A DNA stretch of 64,000 nt. Origin: Rickettsiales bacterium. Lineage in GTDB: Bacteria; Pseudomonadota; Alphaproteobacteria; Rickettsiales; SXRF01. The stretch lies in the NCBI GenBank assembly GCA_041396965.1, contig JAWKXN010000001.1:124001-188000 (forward strand), in the 5' to 3' direction. The notes beneath the pieces are model-generated. The model worked only from the letters and a program-made list of their open reading frames with translations, searched no databases and had not been told where the DNA came from. A program made the translations under genes and the position numbers. Numbering within the stretch: the stretch's first letter is position 1; each line of letters begins with the position of its first letter. Shown piece after piece: positions 62,856-64,000 of this stretch.

Positions 62856-62913
62856 ATATAGCCATTAACACAATGTTAATCAAGAATATTTAATTCATTA
62901 GCTATATGGCTAT
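62856..62913. promoter_or_regulatory. Inverted repeats in the divergent P450/receptor promoter region
   Basis: ATTAAC-ACAAT-GTTAAT (62864-62880) is a perfect six-base inverted repeat. ATAGCCAT (62858-62865) and ATGGCTAT (62906-62913) form a wider pair. They lie between the divergent P450 and TonB-receptor starts and could bind a shared regulator. The region is AT-rich, so chance matches are possible. Confidence 0.3.
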
Positions 62914-62995
62914 TTAATTAAATTTTAACTAAATTAAGTTAATACAGATAGTTAATATAATATATAAATAGTAAACAGGGTCTGGAATAAAATTT

Positions 62996-64000
62996 ATGTT
63001 AAAGCCAAGTAAAAGCTTTATATTACCACTTACCATTATGGCTTTATACCCGACCATGGCGTTAGCATATGGCTCAAAAATCAGCGATGAGGACGCGGCA
63101 AAACTCGCCGGTATGTCGCTTGAGGAGCTTTCTAATATAAAAGTTACCTCTGTTTCTAAAAGAGAAGAACCGAAGGATGAGGCGGCAGCAGCCATTTTTG
63201 TTATAACCCAAGAAGATATTAAAAGATCTGGCGCTACTGAAATACCAGAACTATTAAGGATGGCACCAGGGATTACCGTTGCCCGTTCCTCCTCTAATAA
63301 TTGGACAGTTTCCTCGCGCGGCTTTAATGATCAATTTTCTAATAAACTATTGGTTCTTATTGATGGTCGTACCATATATTCACCATTATTCTCAGGCGTG
63401 ATTTGGGATACACATGATCTAATATTAAGCGACATAGAGCGCATAGAGGTGATACGAGGTCCGGGTGCGACTTTGTGGGGAGCTAACGCGGTAAATGGAG
63501 TTATTAATATAATAACTAAAAACTCAAAAGACACACAAGGTGGTTTAGCGCAAGCTAGCTTTGGCAATAAATCGGCGATAGGTTCCATGCGTTATGGGGC
63601 GAAGGTAGGTGATATAGGCTATATCAGGACTTATGCTAAACATAGTGATTATAATTCTCAATATAAGGCTGCAAGCGGCAAGGCTGATGACTCATGGCGC
63701 AGACAGCAGGCGGGATTTCGCAGTGATTTGAGACTTTCTGTTGATAATAACCTCAAAATACAGGGTGATATTTATAATATTGATGAGGATAATTTTTATA
63801 ATTTTCCAGACATGGGAGCAGGTACGTTTCATCGTAGTTCCAAAGGCTTTGATCTAAGAGGTGGTAATATAATTGCTCGTTGGGATGGTGTGATTAATGA
63901 TGATTCCGAGTTTTACCTACAAGCGTATTTTGATAGCGCGTTTCAGAAAACATCGTTTTTTAGCGATATAGCTAACACAGCGGACCTTGAGTTTCAGCAT
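62996..64000 (+). CDS. TonB-dependent outer-membrane receptor (partial, cut by the window end)
   Basis: The frame is open for 335 codons to the window edge. It starts with a signal peptide (LKPSKSFILPLTIMALYPTMALA), a short region with LAGMSLEELSNIKVTSVSKREE, and the plug domain: IFVITQEDIKRSGATEIPELLRMAPGI, then RGFNDQFSNKLLVLIDGRTIYSPL, and DIERIEVIRGPGATLWGANAVNGVINIITK. The barrel then begins. LEELSNIKVTSVSK resembles the start of receptors in the iron- or plant-compound class. The substrate cannot be told from this part. GGTCTGGA precedes the ATG. Confidence 0.92.
   Translation, partial: MLKPSKSFILPLTIMALYPTMALAYGSKISDEDAAKLAGMSLEELSNIKVTSVSKREEPKDEAAAAIFVITQEDIKRSGATEIPELLRMAPGITVARSSSNNWTVSSRGFNDQFSNKLLVLIDGRTIYSPLFSGVIWDTHDLILSDIERIEVIRGPGATLWGANAVNGVINIITKNSKDTQGGLAQASFGNKSAIGSMRYGAKVGDIGYIRTYAKHSDYNSQYKAASGKADDSWRRQQAGFRSDLRLSVDNNLKIQGDIYNIDEDNFYNFPDMGAGTFHRSSKGFDLRGGNIIARWDGVINDDSEFYLQAYFDSAFQKTSFFSDIANTADLEFQH

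Noticed and set aside
1..64000. tRNA, rRNA or riboswitch genes
   Set aside because: The gaps were scanned by eye for T-loop-like GTTCGA/GTTCAA words and known riboswitch cores; nothing convincing was found, though a covariance search could not be run.

Overview
The window reads as a chromosomal segment of an AT-rich alphaproteobacterium. Support comes from a DUF1013/TrcR-type cell-cycle regulator, an RpoH heat-shock sigma factor with its RpoH box, a SURF1 protein, a CBP3-type ubiquinol-cytochrome c chaperone, a split alpha subunit of the proton-translocating transhydrogenase, a Tad pilus locus and alphaproteobacterial gene neighbourhoods (coaBC-dut, TPR-bamB-der, gltX next to cysS, lptFG divergent from pepA-holC). 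The low GC recalls Rickettsiales-, Holosporales- or Micavibrio-like lineages, but the genus cannot be named from sequence alone. No rRNA, tRNA or CRISPR array was seen.

Layout. 1-2 kb: the end of a Tad pilus operon (CpaF tail, tadB, tadC). 2-4 kb: uvrB. 4.1-7.1 kb: an RloA/RloB-type (AbiL-like) ATPase-effector pair whose second gene is cut by a 1037-bp insertion sequence with perfect 25-bp ends and an 8-bp target duplication. 7.1-14.4 kb: ndk, two paralogous OmpA-family-like lipoproteins, guaA, a YfgM-like TPR protein, bamB and der. 14.4-21.4 kb: mutS, coaBC, dut, an Rrf2 regulator, cysK and a MoeB/ThiF enzyme. 21.4-28.7 kb (minus strand): a two-partner secretion operon, tpsB, a 1495-residue tpsA and a SapC-family gene. 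28.8-32.7 kb: an SH3 protein, pntAA/pntAB without pntB, an unknown protein and a type IV pilin-like gene.

32.9-43 kb (minus strand): ppdK, glyS, panD, phzF-like and glyQ in one run, then holC, two paralogous membrane proteins and pepA. 43-46.6 kb: a DUF3137-like membrane protein, lptF and lptG. 46.6-53.9 kb: trcR, an enoyl-CoA hydratase, mazEF fused to gltX, a second toxin-antitoxin pair whose toxin has a premature amber codon, cysS, rpoH and the CBP3-type chaperone. 54.2-57.6 kb (minus strand): an M16 peptidase, thrC and SURF1. 57.8-59.5 kb: a peroxiredoxin and thioredoxin reductase. 59.6-64 kb: an accessory-looking group with an LCMT-family methyltransferase, a LuxI-like N-acyl synthase, a cytochrome P450 and the start of a TonB-dependent receptor.

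The most interesting material is the two-partner secretion operon (684-bp internal duplication, C-terminal cysteine pair, attached SapC gene), the LuxI-like/P450/TonB group, the IS-disrupted defence pair with a frameshifted transposase, and a family of hairpin-rich intergenic repeats shared by three gaps far apart.
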